Positions 32,171 to 43,219 of a DNA stretch of 64,000 nucleotides are shown here, piece after piece. This DNA comes from Nyssa sinensis. Lineage: Eukaryota; Streptophyta; Magnoliopsida; Cornales; Nyssaceae. The stretch spans positions 30,478,753-30,542,752 of the forward strand of contig CM018038.1 of assembly GCA_008638375.1 (NCBI GenBank), read 5' to 3'. The notes beneath the pieces are model-generated. The model did not search any database, had not been told where the DNA came from, and saw nothing but the letters and a program-made list of their open reading frames with translations. How positions within the stretch are numbered: position 1 is the stretch's first letter; each line of letters begins with the position of its first letter. Both the position numbers and the translations under genes were made by a program.

Positions 32171-32315
32171 TAATTTTTTATCACTCATTTTTAAATATTT
32201 TTATGTGTACAATTACTCATCTACCCATATTATTTTCTCCTCTATTATATAATTAATGGTATTTTTGTCTTTTTACAATCTCAAGAAATTCTCAATTCTT
32301 TTAAATTTATTTGCA

Positions 32316-32865
32316 TGTATCCAGTTTTTATTTTATTAGGTCTAATTTACATTTCATGTACCACTAATTTAATTTCCTTAATTAAATTTATATAACATTA
32401 ATTATTTCCCCAATTTAATTATTTATTTAATTTTCATTAAAATAATGGACAAGCTTTACAATATGTGTCCGAGATTTTTATCTCAAAGTTATATAAAAAT
32501 CATCTTCATAGCATTTTCCAGTGTCGAACGTCGTGGCGTCTTTTGTATTTTTAAATTATTCTCCTATGGTTTTTTTTTTTTTTTTTTATCTCCCTATTCT
32601 ATCAATTATTATCTGAGTTGCATAGAAACTTACTTGGTGATACTTGTTGATGCCTAAATTAAAAACATAATATCTACTATTTTAATAGGCTGTGCCCATT
32701 GGTTATTTTACTCGTGACTTGACTATCTTAGGGTTTCTTTGACTGGGTAGGATACAAGGGAAATGACCTATTTTAAAGTAGTATTATTATTATTATTATT
32801 ATTACTGATATGTTGCTTTTAGTATGCACCTTGCATACCATTCGGCTTAGTTGGTTTGTATTTAT

Positions 32866-32897
<32 letters not shown>

Positions 32898-33417
32898 CAT
32901 TTTTTTTTTTCTTCTAATTATTATTTTGCTTAAAATTTTGAAATGTTACAATATTTGCATATTTTATTATTTCCTTACGAATCCATTTTATTAGTATTTT
33001 ATTATTATTATCGTCCTCATCATGGTGATCATCATCATCATTATTATTTATTATAAATTTTCATCAATATACATTATCCATATTTATTGAGTTAGTTTTA
33101 ACTTATTTATTTGCCTAGTATTTATCATTCTAGAAAATTATGAATTGGATCACACGATCCAAAATGTGAATCATTAGAGATTTAAATTACAAAATTTAAC
33201 ACTCTAATCTAAAATATCAAAAATCATAAAAAAAACATACAACAAATAAGAAAATAAATATATACATTATTAAAATTTGTATTTTATAATTGATTGGCTT
33301 CGTTCAACAAAAGGAACAAAGGAAATGGAACCAGAATAATAAATTAATTCAAAAATTGAAGGTATTGATAAATGACAAAATATATGAACAAAGGTACAAG
33401 TGGGGAACAATAATGAA
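32316..33417. other. AT-rich intergenic DNA
   Basis: Contains AT and ATT microsatellites (32,785-32,805; 32,873-32,898; 33,003-33,020). No gene seen. Confidence 0.5.
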
Positions 33418-34990
33418 TTAATTCAAGGCACCGAGGAAAATAGTATTTACAGTACTCTTGACTATTCCAACATGATGTATAGTACTGAGTAGTTCCTCTT
33501 TGTCAAATGGAATCAAAGCTTCCGCCCATACCATAAACTCCTGTTAAAAACAAGATCTTTTTTCAGCACAAGCATTCAAAATCTCTGGAATATACCGAGG
33601 ACGTCCACGTTTAATATTAAGAATTAACTATTCTTAAGCAAAAAATGTCAATTCAGTACCTTCAATTTTTCTGAGGATTGCTCTAGAATTCATGTTCCTA
33701 TTGGTGGAACTTAATGTTTGTCTTTAAATTAAATAACAAGTAGCTAAAACTTATAAGAAGCTTGACATTTGTACTTAAAAATTGAAATAGCAAATGTAAT
33801 TCAATTATCTAGAAAACCACCAAAACATACTCACAATTCAGGGCCAGAAGGAAGGGTCTAAATTTACTACAATCCTGACAGAATGGTTTGAGACCCTTGA
33901 TGATTCATTTTATTGTTCTTTATATTGGTTAGAAAAATAAAAATAAAAATAAAATTATGAGCAGAAGATTCATTAATTTGATGATCACAAACATTCAAGT
34001 GATTTATTCATTTTGCATCTTGTCTTGTGAATGTAACTGCAGTCCACTGACTCGATTAATTTCTTTTTAGTCACAATCTTAAAAAAGAACAAAGTGGGAA
34101 AAAAAAAAAAGACTCTACTCAATTGACAATCATCAATATCAGAAGAGAATTCAAAAAGAAAACATAAGGGCTGGAGAAGGCTCAAGGGAATTCCCCAATC
34201 TATTCATGGAAGCAAAGACCACATAAATACAGAACCCCCCCCCCCCCCCACAACAACAAACGTACACACACGAAGAAACGGCCAATGGATAATAAACTAC
34301 ACAATGACATCTAAACAAGTAGTAAAAAGGAAAAAAGAAATCCATGAATTGGACTCAACTAGTTTCATAATTAAATGACCAAATATCTTCCCGTACCTCT
34401 TTCCACACCAAATTGATGACATGTCTAATTCAGAGAGAACTTTGTTCACATCATCTATCTGTTGCTTTGCCAGAGGATGGCTGAAATTGTTAGGGAAACA
34501 TAATAATATAGCATTAATTATTAGAATTATACCATATTGACTCACCAAATTATACCTAATATCCACCACATGCACCAGGAGTGATTACCCAGAGGTTTCC
34601 ACCGATGTTTCCCTAAAGCAGCAACATACAGTGAGAAGCACTTATTACAAAGAATTAGCAAGATTTTCTGGACTTCACTCTAAAGGTGGGTTTAACATTT
34701 AAGCAAAACCACTTCCTTGATAACTAAGTCAAAACGAACAAGAAAAGAAAGATAAATGATGCCAGTGGTTAGCAGTTATCAAGATATAAAATGTGAAAGG
34801 GAGATGATTGTGAAATACACAACTTGAAATTGTAAAGGAGCCCACCAGCATAGTTGGCAACTTTGGAATGAATCGAACAGCGAATGAAAAAAGAAACTCC
34901 TTCCCATTCTTCATCTGGACAGAAAGCCAACAAACAAGTAACTGAGTTGCCACCCAAAAAATGGAATTTTGATTGTGGAAACTCATTCCA
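33418..34990 (-). pseudogene. HFLX: HflX-type GTPase pseudogene fragment
   Basis: Exon pieces of plant HflX (ribosome-associated GTPase; the Arabidopsis relative is At5g57960) lie in order on the minus strand. 34,920-34,834 reads VQMKNGKEFL...IPKLPTMLVGSF, where the G3 motif DTVG of the family is lost (FAVR). About 34,615-34,556 reads SLLVHVVDI and is preceded in frame by a stop codon. 34,480-34,397, with acceptor TTTCAG and donor GAG|GTACGG, continues S-HPLAKQQIDDVNKVLSELD. 33,540-33,418 (acceptor AACAG) reads EFMVWAEALIPFDKEELLST and then diverges to a stop. The N-terminal half, G1 region and the NKxD exon are not recognisable. The lost G3 and in-frame stop say it is dead; introns are retained, so it is a decayed gene copy rather than a processed one. 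Confidence 0.75.
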
Positions 34991-35399
34991 GTATATAGAA
35001 TCTGGGTGTTCTTTCAGATAATCAATTTGGTAAAGCAATAATTTATTTTTGGCAGTGAACAAGCATCTTATGTTGCTGTCTTTATACTAAAAATCAAGCC
35101 AATAAACTCATTTCCACACATCTGACATTTTAACATAAATCAATATCCATAGAAATTATTCAAATGCAAGGTCTAAATCATTATCTCTAGAAAGTACATC
35201 ACTGTCCAAAAAACTAAATATAGTGCAGGCTTGCAGCATATGTAAACTAATCTATATCTATATCTATCTAATCTATCTATATATAAAAGTACGGATGTTT
35301 TCTGTTTTACACTTTTATTATTATGACAAAAATACCCTTTATGCTTTTATGTGGGCCAATTAAACCAAGCCCCTTTTTTTTATAGAAAATTTCCTATTT
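34991..35399. other. AT-rich DNA with TATC microrepeats
   Basis: CTATAT/CTATCT repeats at 35,252-35,287, followed by TATAAAAGTACGGATG. A similar TATAAAAGTACCAAAAC occurs at 36,093. No gene seen. Confidence 0.4.
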
Positions 35400-36026
35400 T
35401 TGTTTTATAGAGTCCTAATAGTATTTGGAGTAGGTTAGTTGAGTTTTAGAACAATTAGATGTCCTTAATAAAGTGGGATTAGATGTTCTTGTAAAGTTTG
35501 GATTTCTTTTACTATATATATATATATATATTTACTATATATATATATATCATGTAAAGCCATAAAAATAATAACTATAATAAGAGAGAGATGTAAATGG
35601 CAAAGTGAGTTAAGAGAGAAAAAGTATTGTGAGTGGTGGCTGTGAATACAGTGGCTTGTGAGGGAATTGCTGCAACATCAAAGAGAATGCTTGAGAATTG
35701 CCGTGATTGGCCAAATAATTGTGGAGTGGTGCGACAATTAGAGAGAGAGTTTTAGTGTGGCTGTGAGTTTTGAATGGCTTCGTGGGGTTGCTATAGTGTG
35801 ACAAAGTAGATGGAATTCTTTCATTCTTGTACTTAAGACATTCATTAGTTTGATTATTATATAATAAAGGTTTTGTTTGTTTTGAAGGATGTGATTTGAT
35901 TTTTCTCCTTTGATTACTTTCTTCCATTGAATTGGTAGTTTGGATTTAATAATTAGTATCACAGTATTTTGAGTCCAATAATTAGTATCAAGAGTAATTT
36001 TAGATCCTAACAATTAGTATCAGAGC
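35400..36026 (+). mobile_element. Ty1/copia LTR with primer binding site, remnant
   Basis: A promoter-like AT microsatellite (35,513-35,552) precedes GTAAAGCCATAAAAATAATA and a purine-rich leader. The region ends with TTAGTATCAGAGCTTT at 36,011-36,026, close to the copia primer site TGGTATCAGAGC. A weaker TTAGTATCACAG copy precedes it at about 35,953. No internal coding region follows, so only the left end of an element remains. Confidence 0.5.
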
Positions 36027-36577
36027 TTTTTTTTGGTCCAACATTTTATTATTATTAATAATAATAATATAATAATAATAATAATAATTCCTATAAAAGT
36101 ACCAAAACCTTTAAGTGTTTTACACCTTTTTATATTCTAAAATTACCCTTTTTAATTGTTTTTTCTCCCCGTCCATAATATGATCAAAATTACCGTTCTG
36201 ATTTTCATTATATTTATCCACTTCAATTATGGAGACTTATAAAAAAAATTAAACAACTTGAGTTGACTTCTAAAAAATTGTATTCCTTTTGTGAATCTAA
36301 GAGCCTTCTAATAAAATTAAACAACCAAGTAAGTTTTTTGGTTCCACATCTCATTCAATTAAATAGAATGTTTATAAAACTAAAATAATTAAGTCAATAC
36401 TTGATTGATTCCGATAATCTCTTTTTAATTCTTGACCTTTATATTCCTTTTAAGAGTTATATTGATACACCTCTATTAGTTAATTCAATTCAATAGAAGT
36501 CCAATAAAACTAAAACAACTCATTCAATTAACTAGAGTTGTAATAAAACTAAAACAATTATTCATTGAATAACTTTT
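36027..36577. other. AT-rich DNA next to copia remnants
   Basis: Contains AAT trinucleotide runs (36,050-36,088) and no recognisable coding sequence. Confidence 0.4.
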
Positions 36578-36594
36578 AATATAGACCCAACGAC

Positions 36595-36800
36595 AACCAT
36601 AGGTCTGAGAATACCCTTTGGCAACTAGACGAGCCTTCAGACGCTCAACCGAACCATCAGGATGATACTTTACAATATAGACCCAACGACCACCAACATG
36701 TTGTTTACCAGAAGGAATAAGAGTGAGATCCCAAATTTGATTTTTATGAAGAGTTGTTATCTCCTCATTCATAGCCAATTTCCAACTAGGAGATGCAAAA
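36595..36800 (-). pseudogene. Copia reverse transcriptase, N-terminal piece
   Basis: SPSWKLAMNEEITTLHKNQI, WDLTLIPSGK and KYHPDGSVERLKARLVAKGY are the opening motifs of RVT_2. The palm with the YVDD box is missing. A 17-bp direct repeat (AATATAGACCCAACGAC at 36,578-36,594 and 36,674-36,690) coincides with the break. Confidence 0.8.
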
Positions 36801-37246
36801 GCCTGTGAAAAAGAACTAGGAACAAAAATAGAAGACAACGAAGAGACAAAACAAAGAAAGATAGAGGAAAGACGGTGAAGTGATACAAAATTAGAAATAC
36901 GATGATGAGTACAACTACGAGTACCTTTCTGTAAGGCAATAGGCAAATCAGGAGAAGAGGGACCATAGGCGGAGCAGTAGGTGGGACCTCAAGAGAGTAA
37001 GGCGGTAGTGAAGGAGCAAGAGCCCAGTGGATAACTTGTCGATCTTGGCACCGGTGATAGACTTGTAGAGGAGCAGCAGTCACAGGAGAGGAGGAAGAGC
37101 CAGAATCGGACAGACCCAGTAATGGAAGCTCCCCCTAATGAGAAGGAACTAACACAGACTCAAGATGGCAACCACTTGCTGAAAAGAAGGAAGAAGACTA
37201 AAAAAAAGTAACATCTGCACTCGTATAATACCGATGGGAAACAAAA

Positions 37247-38100
37247 TCATAACAACGATATCCCTTCTGAGTACGAGCGTACCCCAAAAAAAACACATTT
37301 GATAGAACAAGGAGACAATTTATCCCGACTTGGACGAAGAAGATAAACATAGGCTACACAACCAAAAACACAAGGAGTCAAATTAAATAGAGGAATAGTA
37401 GGATAAAGGAGAGAAAAAGGAGACTTATTTGACAAAGCAGAGGATGGCATGCTAAGTAGCCATGAAGGCATCATCAGCCCAATATGAATTTGGCACATGC
37501 ATATTAAAGAGTAAAGTCTGAGCAACATCCAATAAATGACGATGCTTACGTTCAGTAATACCATTTTGTTGAAATGTATGTGGGCAGATAGTTTGATGTA
37601 TAATACCACGTTCAGTGCAAAAGTCATCCATAAAAGACTGAGTATACTCATGTGCATTGTTAGACCGTAAAACCTTGATGCGTTTGTCAAATTGACACAA
37701 AATTTCATTATATAATGTAACAAAAATTTTAGGCAATTCAGAACAATCTTTCATAAAAAATAACCAAGTCACACGAGAAGAAACCATCCACAAAGATTAC
37801 AAAATATTGAAAACTAGAAGTGCTTGTTATTCTTGTAGGACCCCTAAATATCTAAATGTACAATATGAAAAGGACTAGACTGATGACTAGTTCAAACTAT
37901 TAGGAAAAGAACTACGATGATGCTTGCCTAACTAGCAAGCCTCACATTCCAAAACAAATATAGGACTCAAATTGAGGATAGCTTGACGTAATTTCTACAA
38001 TGATGGATGGCCCAAACGATAATGCCACTGTAGAGGAGAAACTGTGGCACTTAAGGTAGCAACAAACTAACCGAGATCCAAATAATAAAGACCATTGCGC
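37247..38100 (-). pseudogene. Copia integrase, decayed
   Basis: The minus strand holds RNGLYYLDL of the pre-integrase region (near 38,100). The DDE core follows with IKVLRSNNAHEYTQSFMDDF and GIIHQTICPHTFQQNGITER, where the family's second D lies in the LRSDN-type motif (here N) and the E in ER. The C-terminal conserved block is LRPSRDKLSPCSIKCVFFGV. It is split over at least three frames. Confidence 0.8.
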
Positions 38101-38600
38101 TCATGCCCCGAACCAATCACCTTCTTCATTTTGAGATCCTGAAAAACACAAGAAGAGGGAGAAAATGTTATTGAACACTGTAAAGCCTTAGTTAATTGGC
38201 TCACAGATAACAAATTGAAAGGAAAATGAGGGACAAATAAACCAAAAGACAGGTATAGAGAGTTAGTAGGATGTAGATCGCCAGTTCCAAGCATTAGGTC
38301 GAAAGAACCATCAGCTAACACAATAAGAGATTTTGAAGGACAAAAATTAGAGAACAAAGAAGAAATACCAGACATATGCGAACTAGCTCCAGAATCAATA
38401 ATCCATGGAGCATAAGACCTCCCAACCACACAGGTAGAACTACCTGTATTAGCCAAAGTAGCAGTAGAGGTAGATAACTGAGGAGAGAGAGAAGACAACT
38501 GTGGGAGAAATTGACTAAATTGAGAAGTAATAGCATCATGAGAACCAGAAGTAGAAAGATCGGAATCAATTGTACGTGTGTGGCCTTGCAGGAATAAAAG
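38100..38600 (-). pseudogene. Copia protease
   Basis: WIIDSGASSHMSG (DSGA active-site motif intact) near 38,410-38,370, then LLSVSQLTKALQCSITFSPS, typical of copia aspartic protease. Confidence 0.85.
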
Positions 38601-38759
38601 TATCATCAGATGTCTGATTAGCATTGGCGCGTCTCCCCCATTTATCCCCACAATAATCTTCAGTATGTCTGGTACCAAAATAAGTGCATTTTCACTCAGA
38701 ATGAGTACCACGTCCAATCCGTCCACCATGGCCACCGCGATTAGAGCCTCAGCCATCAC

Positions 38760-39498
38760 CACCACGACCACCACCTTAATGGAAACGTTGGCCACCACCA
38801 CGACCACCACGGAAACCACCACGACTCCTAGTACTAGAGAGTAGAGCAGACGTCTCTCTAGATGAGGAAGCAGTACCATGAGTAAGAGAAACATGCTGAA
38901 GATGAGAGCAAGCATTGGCAACAGTTGAAAGCTTCTCACTAGCCAAAATCTGATCTTTAAAAACACTATACTCAAAATTAATGCTAGACAAAAATAAAGC
39001 AATTTGAAATTCTTCATGCCGACGACGTTGGATCTCTAAGTCAGTACTCAATGGCTGATACAACAAACACTCCTCCCATAATCCTTTCAAAGTACCGTAA
39101 CGGTTAGCAAAAGACTTGTCACCTTGTTTAGTATTGAACATACGTTCAAAAAGCTCATAAATACGAGATATATTATGCTCTTTTAAATACATCTCTTCAA
39201 GAGACATCCATATCTTCTTAGCTATGTCAAGAAGTTGGATATTGGAAATAACATAAGGTTCCATGCTAAGCCACAACCAAGTCATCACTGATGAATTATC
39301 ACTCCACTAGTCTTCAGATTTGCTAGAATCGGAAGGTGGTGGATCCTCAGTGAGATATCGGATCTTCTTCTTTGCACGCAGAAAGACTTTAATAGCATGA
39401 GACCATGAATGGTAATTACTGCCATTCAATTTAACAGAAGTAATGGCTCTCATTTGTTCATCCACAGAATAACTCTTAAGATCATTTGAAGCAGCCAT
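38760..39498 (-). pseudogene. Copia gag
   Basis: ATG at 39,498 gives MAASNDLKSYSVDEQ, then VKLNGSNYHSWSHAIKVFLR (UBN2-type gag start). A stop at 39,307 breaks the frame, which resumes as VMTWLWLSMEPYVISNIQ and KQGDKSFANRYGTLKGLWEE. It ends in a Gly/Arg-rich RGGFRGGRGGGQR segment before a degenerate CCHC knuckle. Confidence 0.85.
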
Positions 39499-40183
39499 GA
39501 TGATAAATAGGAGCAAGCAAACCAAGGGAACAACACTGAACAACCACAAACACTGAAACTAAACAATAGCAACCACTTATGAAGCAACAATAGCAACCTA
39601 CTTAAGAATATATGCACTTGGAGCCTTGCCTAGAGGAAGAAACCATCCAAAAAACACAAGCTGATGTGAAAAAAGCACTTTGTAGAGACCAAAATCAATA
39701 CCCAATTGAAACAAAGTACCGTAAGAGCATCAAGCAATATCAAGCAAAAGTAGGAATTACTTAGGAGCAAGAACCCGACCACCGGTGTACCAGAACAACA
39801 AAAATGACTACCCAGAGAGAGAAAACAAAAAAAAAAAAAACAACCAAACCTTGAAGATCTGATCAAAAAGACCTTGAGAACCCCCAAATTGCACCTTTCG
39901 GAAGGGAATGGAACAATCGAATCCATCCAAAAACGCAGATTGCAAAAAATGGGTCTAGTTTTGAGAAAAATATTCAAAAATAGAAAACACCTACCAAACA
40001 CCTTCAAAAAATTGGCAAAAATAACCATAAGAACCAGGAGTGAGAGGCCATCCGACCGGTGGGTTCTGATCGTCGGAAAATGATGACATCATCACCAAAA
40101 AGCAGATGTCAGCGTCCTTGTTCACTCCCCTTTGAGCCTGATCCTTTCTGTTATGATTTTTTATGATCTTTGGCTTTCAATCT

Positions 40184-40200
40184 CTTGTTCTAATACCAAG
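40184..40200 (-). other. Copia primer binding site
   Basis: Minus-strand CTTGGTATTAGAACAAG, adjacent to the LTR; resembles the TGGTATCAGAGC initiator-Met site. Confidence 0.6.
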
Positions 40201-40364
40201 TTAAATTCTTTGTGGAGGAAAAGAAAGAAGAAGAGAAGAAAAATAAAGTGTTGGTTGTGTACCTTCTCAAACTACACATCACCAACTATTTATATTATGT
40301 AAAGGAAAACAAAGGATTACAATATTGCCCCTATTTAATAACCTATCAAATAAGAACTCTAACA
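40201..40364 (-). mobile_element. Copia 5' LTR (about 164 bp)
   Basis: It starts TGTTAGAGTTC on the minus strand, contains TATAAATAGTTGG and ends at the PBS. No second LTR copy is present in the window. Confidence 0.55.
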
Positions 40365-40412
40365 AACCCAATGCCTACCAAGGACATAGGAGTGCCATTG
40401 GCAGCTAGGAGC

Positions 40413-41985
40413 CTAGGATAGAGACAAAAGGCAAAGAAAGAGTGGATACAATAAAGAGAAATCACTAGTTATGTGATGAGTAACACCTGAATCAAAAATC
40501 CAAGTGGTTCGAGATATACGTGAAGGGCCAGAAGAGAATGAACCTATAAATGGAGAGAATGAATGAGCATTAGACTGACGGGTAGAGAAAAGCTTTTCCA
40601 ATTGCTTCGCGATCAAGGATAAGTTAGGGGGCTGATGTAAAAGACTCATCCACTGGTAGGTGCAACTGCGTCAGTGTGACAATCCCTACTTCTAAAAGAC
40701 TGTTGTAATGATACATTTACGCCCTTATTCACTAACTTAGGGCATTGGGCCTTTTAGTGACCCTTCTCATGATAGAAACTATACTTATCACTAGTAACAC
40801 AGATTCTTTGTCTATGCTGAGTGCTAGGTTGTGGCTTGGGTGGAGCAGCTAATATTGGTTGGGTAGGTAGAAGAAGAATTCATTTTTTCTAGAAATGCCT
40901 TGAGACGCACCTCAATTAGGAGCTCAATAACTGTTGAATCCATCGAGGGAAGTGGACTACGATGATGAACAGATGCACGAAGTCCCTCAAACTCATCTTT
41001 GAGTGTCATCAAAAACTGTATCAACCTCTGCTCCTACCTATACGTACGATACAACTCATAAAAGCTTAAGCTTGCAGGCAACCTATGAAGAACAGACACT
41101 CTATTTTGGCTCATGTATTCACGTCGGATATTGTATCGTACATTGACACTCCTGGACACTTTCCGGACATGCAAAAAAAGAGTATCCAAATTTTTTTTTT
41201 ATACTTTTTTATAAATTTCGGACACGTTATGGATTTGTTTGGGACTCGTTTTCTATTTTTTTCTTCTTTTTTTGTGGATTTTTCTCCTCTTCTCCTAAGT
41301 TCTTTTTTTGGTTTTATATATATACACACACAAATATATCTTCTATGTAATAGTTAGTAAATTTATTTTGGAGCTTGAATTATGGATGTTGATGATTAAA
41401 TGAAAAAGTCCTTGAATTTTTATTCAATAACTTCGTTATTTTAATATCTTCAGAATATTTTTGTGATTTGTATATTTTTATGCCAGTTTTAATTGAAATA
41501 ACGTTAAATTTTTACTTTTTACTATATGGTCATATAAAAAATATAAAAAAAAAATTATATATATAAAATATGTCCCTGACGTGTCTATGTCCTACATTTT
41601 TTAGAAAAGACGTGTCATAACTGTTGAGTAGCTCGAATGTCAAACTCTAACTGATACTGCTTAGCAAAGTTAGACAGTACAAACAATTTAGATAAATACT
41701 CCCAAATTTCTTTAGCTATGTCAAACTTGGCCAAATGAACTCTAATGGACTGATCAACCAAATTATTTATCCAAGTAATACTTTTTGCATTATTAATTTC
41801 CCAAGTAGACAACAACTAATCATAATTTTCAACATTGATATCAGTTGGAGCTTTTATTGCACAAGTAATGTAGCCCCACATATTCTTACCTAGCAAGAAA
41901 TTTTCATGACATATACCCAGAAGCCACAATTATTCAGGTAGCTTCACACTAATAGCTTGAAGGGAATTAGAGCTACCACTCGCCA
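40413..41985 (-). mobile_element. Second Ty1/copia fragment (gag to protease)
   Basis: Minus-strand gag starts near 41,985 (ASGSSNSLQAISVKLPE), continues with STWEINNAKSITWINNLVDQ and NFAKQYQLEFDIRATQQ (to 41,625), then after an insertion resumes as LIQFLMTLKDEFEGLRASVH (41,015 onward). The protease motif WIFDSGVTHHIT is at about 40,535-40,500. Integrase and RT are missing; the fragment abuts the LTR of the first copia element. Confidence 0.75.
41110..41625. mobile_element. Insertion in copia gag, probable MITE
   Basis: The segment separates two halves of the gag frame. Its ends carry ACGTCGGATATTGTATCG and GGACACGTTA near the left and TGACGTGTCTATGTCC with AGACGTGTCATAAC near the right, so GACGTGTC-like motifs recur. 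Boundaries and target duplication could not be fixed. Confidence 0.4.
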
Positions 41986-42596
41986 CATTCAATTTAAACA
42001 CAAAAGAAATTAGGGAAATCACCAAAAATTAAGATGATCTCCAAACATTTGTAAAATGAAGATGATCTCCAAAAATTACAAAAAAAAAAAAAAAAAATCA
42101 CCAATATGCTCTCTTTGAAGAGACTATCCAGATAGTGTGGTCCTGAAATCTGACAACGTCATTGTGCAGACAATGACGTCAGTGATTGACCAGTAACCCT
42201 ATAGCTCCTCTATGCAATAATTTTTTATTACAAGAGGACTATTCAAATAGAGAATAATAAAGAACCATTTATTGTAGGGTTAAACAACGTAATAAAAGAC
42301 TACTTTATCCGTAATGAAGCTAACTAATAAAATACAATGCTACTCTAACAAGATAAAATCGAGGATTGAATCAAAGATGTAATTAAAATGCAATGTGACA
42401 CGGTAATACAGATAGGTATGATAACATATTGCAAATGTATACATTGTTTTGTAGAAGTAAGGATGGGTGTTTTTCCATTGTATTTTTTATTTGATACATA
42501 ATTGAAGAAAATTTGATGGGGATCATGCTAGGGAATTCTGCACCTACTACAGGCGTAGGCGCAAGAAGCCCAAACCCGAGAATTAATTAGAGATTT
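41986..42596. other. AT-rich DNA beside the copia fragment
   Basis: Probably leader and LTR remains of the second copia fragment; no PBS was found. No gene seen. Confidence 0.35.
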
Positions 42597-42940
42597 TATC
42601 ATATTTTTGGGTTTCCATAATTATAGGAATTTTATTTTATTTTTGAACTTTCCATAATTTTAGGGATTTTATTTACTTTCCTTATGTGTTGGGAACATCC
42701 GGGTTAATTACTTTTTTGAAGGAGCTTTTGATATTGAATAATAAGAATATTGAGAACAATTGAGATTATTTTTGGGTTGCCATAATTAGAGGGATTTTAT
42801 CCTATTTTTGAACTTTCCATAATTTTAGGGATTTTATTTACTATCCTTATGTGTTGGGAACATCCTGGTTAATTACTTTTTTGAAGGAGCTTTTGATATT
42901 GAATAATAAGAATATTGAGAATAATTGAGATTGTGTTTAG
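42597..42940. repeat. Tandem duplication, period 165 bp
   Basis: The block with TTTTGAACTTTCCATAATTT, TTATGTGTTGGGAACATCC, TTTTTTGAAGGAGCTTTTG and GAATAATAAGAATATTGAGA occurs twice (starts at 42,641 and 42,806 for the first landmark) with few differences, so the duplication is fairly recent. It is probably part of an LTR. Confidence 0.85.
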
Positions 42941-43219
42941 GGTTTCATTGTGGTTATTTTTGTGCTGCACCAGAATCAACTCCAGAAAACCCTGCCAATT
43001 AGAAGAATTTTAATGGAAGACTACATTATCTAAAGTTTCAAATAAGTTAATTCAATCGACAAAAATGGCTAAAAAAATAAAATTTGGGAGTTTTATCACC
43101 TGTTGCCATAGCAGGATCCGTTATTGCTTCAGAAAACGTTCAGTCCTGCAAACAAGCCTCAATATTTTCCTTGGAAGCCAATCTTATGACCCAAATTGTA
43201 TGATTACTGTGTTTTTCAT

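Larger units (their letters stand above)
27040..32315. repeat. Large imperfect inverted repeat built from chromovirus-type LTRs
   Basis: The left arm (about 27,040-29,060) recurs inverted as the right arm (about 29,490-32,315, enlarged by an L1 insertion). Matching landmarks in order: the outer ATGCAAATAAA and ATATGGGTAGAT (27,041/27,088 versus about 32,310/32,225); the AC/GT microsatellite with GGTGTAGCA; ATCCCTCTTCTTGATTTT; TTGATGGATTGTAAAATCTC; TTGTGTGC...CTCACATACACTC; TTTGAAAGCTAAG; and AGTTACAGGAAGTATTTTTG versus its inverse at 29,520. The left arm has an extra segment at about 28,200-28,400. The spacer holds an LTR end and PBS on the minus strand (29,149-29,176). Arms look like long Tekay-type LTRs, by resemblance. 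Confidence 0.75.
36578..40364 (-). mobile_element. Ty1/copia retrotransposon, truncated in RT
   Basis: Minus-strand order from the right: a small LTR (40,364-40,201, starting TGTTAGAG, with TATAAATAG), PBS, gag from ATG at 39,498, a degenerate zinc knuckle, protease, integrase and the first part of RT. RT stops after KARLVAKGYSQTYG at about 36,595; the rest and the 3' LTR are gone. Multiple frame breaks. Confidence 0.8.

Noticed and set aside
17615..34250. Poly-C tracts at about 17,617, 20,947, 26,246 and 34,236
   Set aside because: Simple homopolymers; only the first has a context (polypurine tract of a minus-strand LTR element).
34769..35062. 97-residue open frame on the minus strand
   Set aside because: It overlaps the HflX exon in a different frame; the frame giving VQMKNGKEFL and IPKLPTMLVGSF is the meaningful one.
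35278..36110. Helitron ends (TATAAAAGTAC motifs at 35,283 and 36,093)
   Set aside because: The two motifs resemble each other and some Helitron 5' ends, but I found no convincing 3' hairpin with CTRR-T end.
39874..40083. 69-residue plus-strand open frame
   Set aside because: Lies in the copia leader between gag and PBS, opposite to the element's strand, without any domain.
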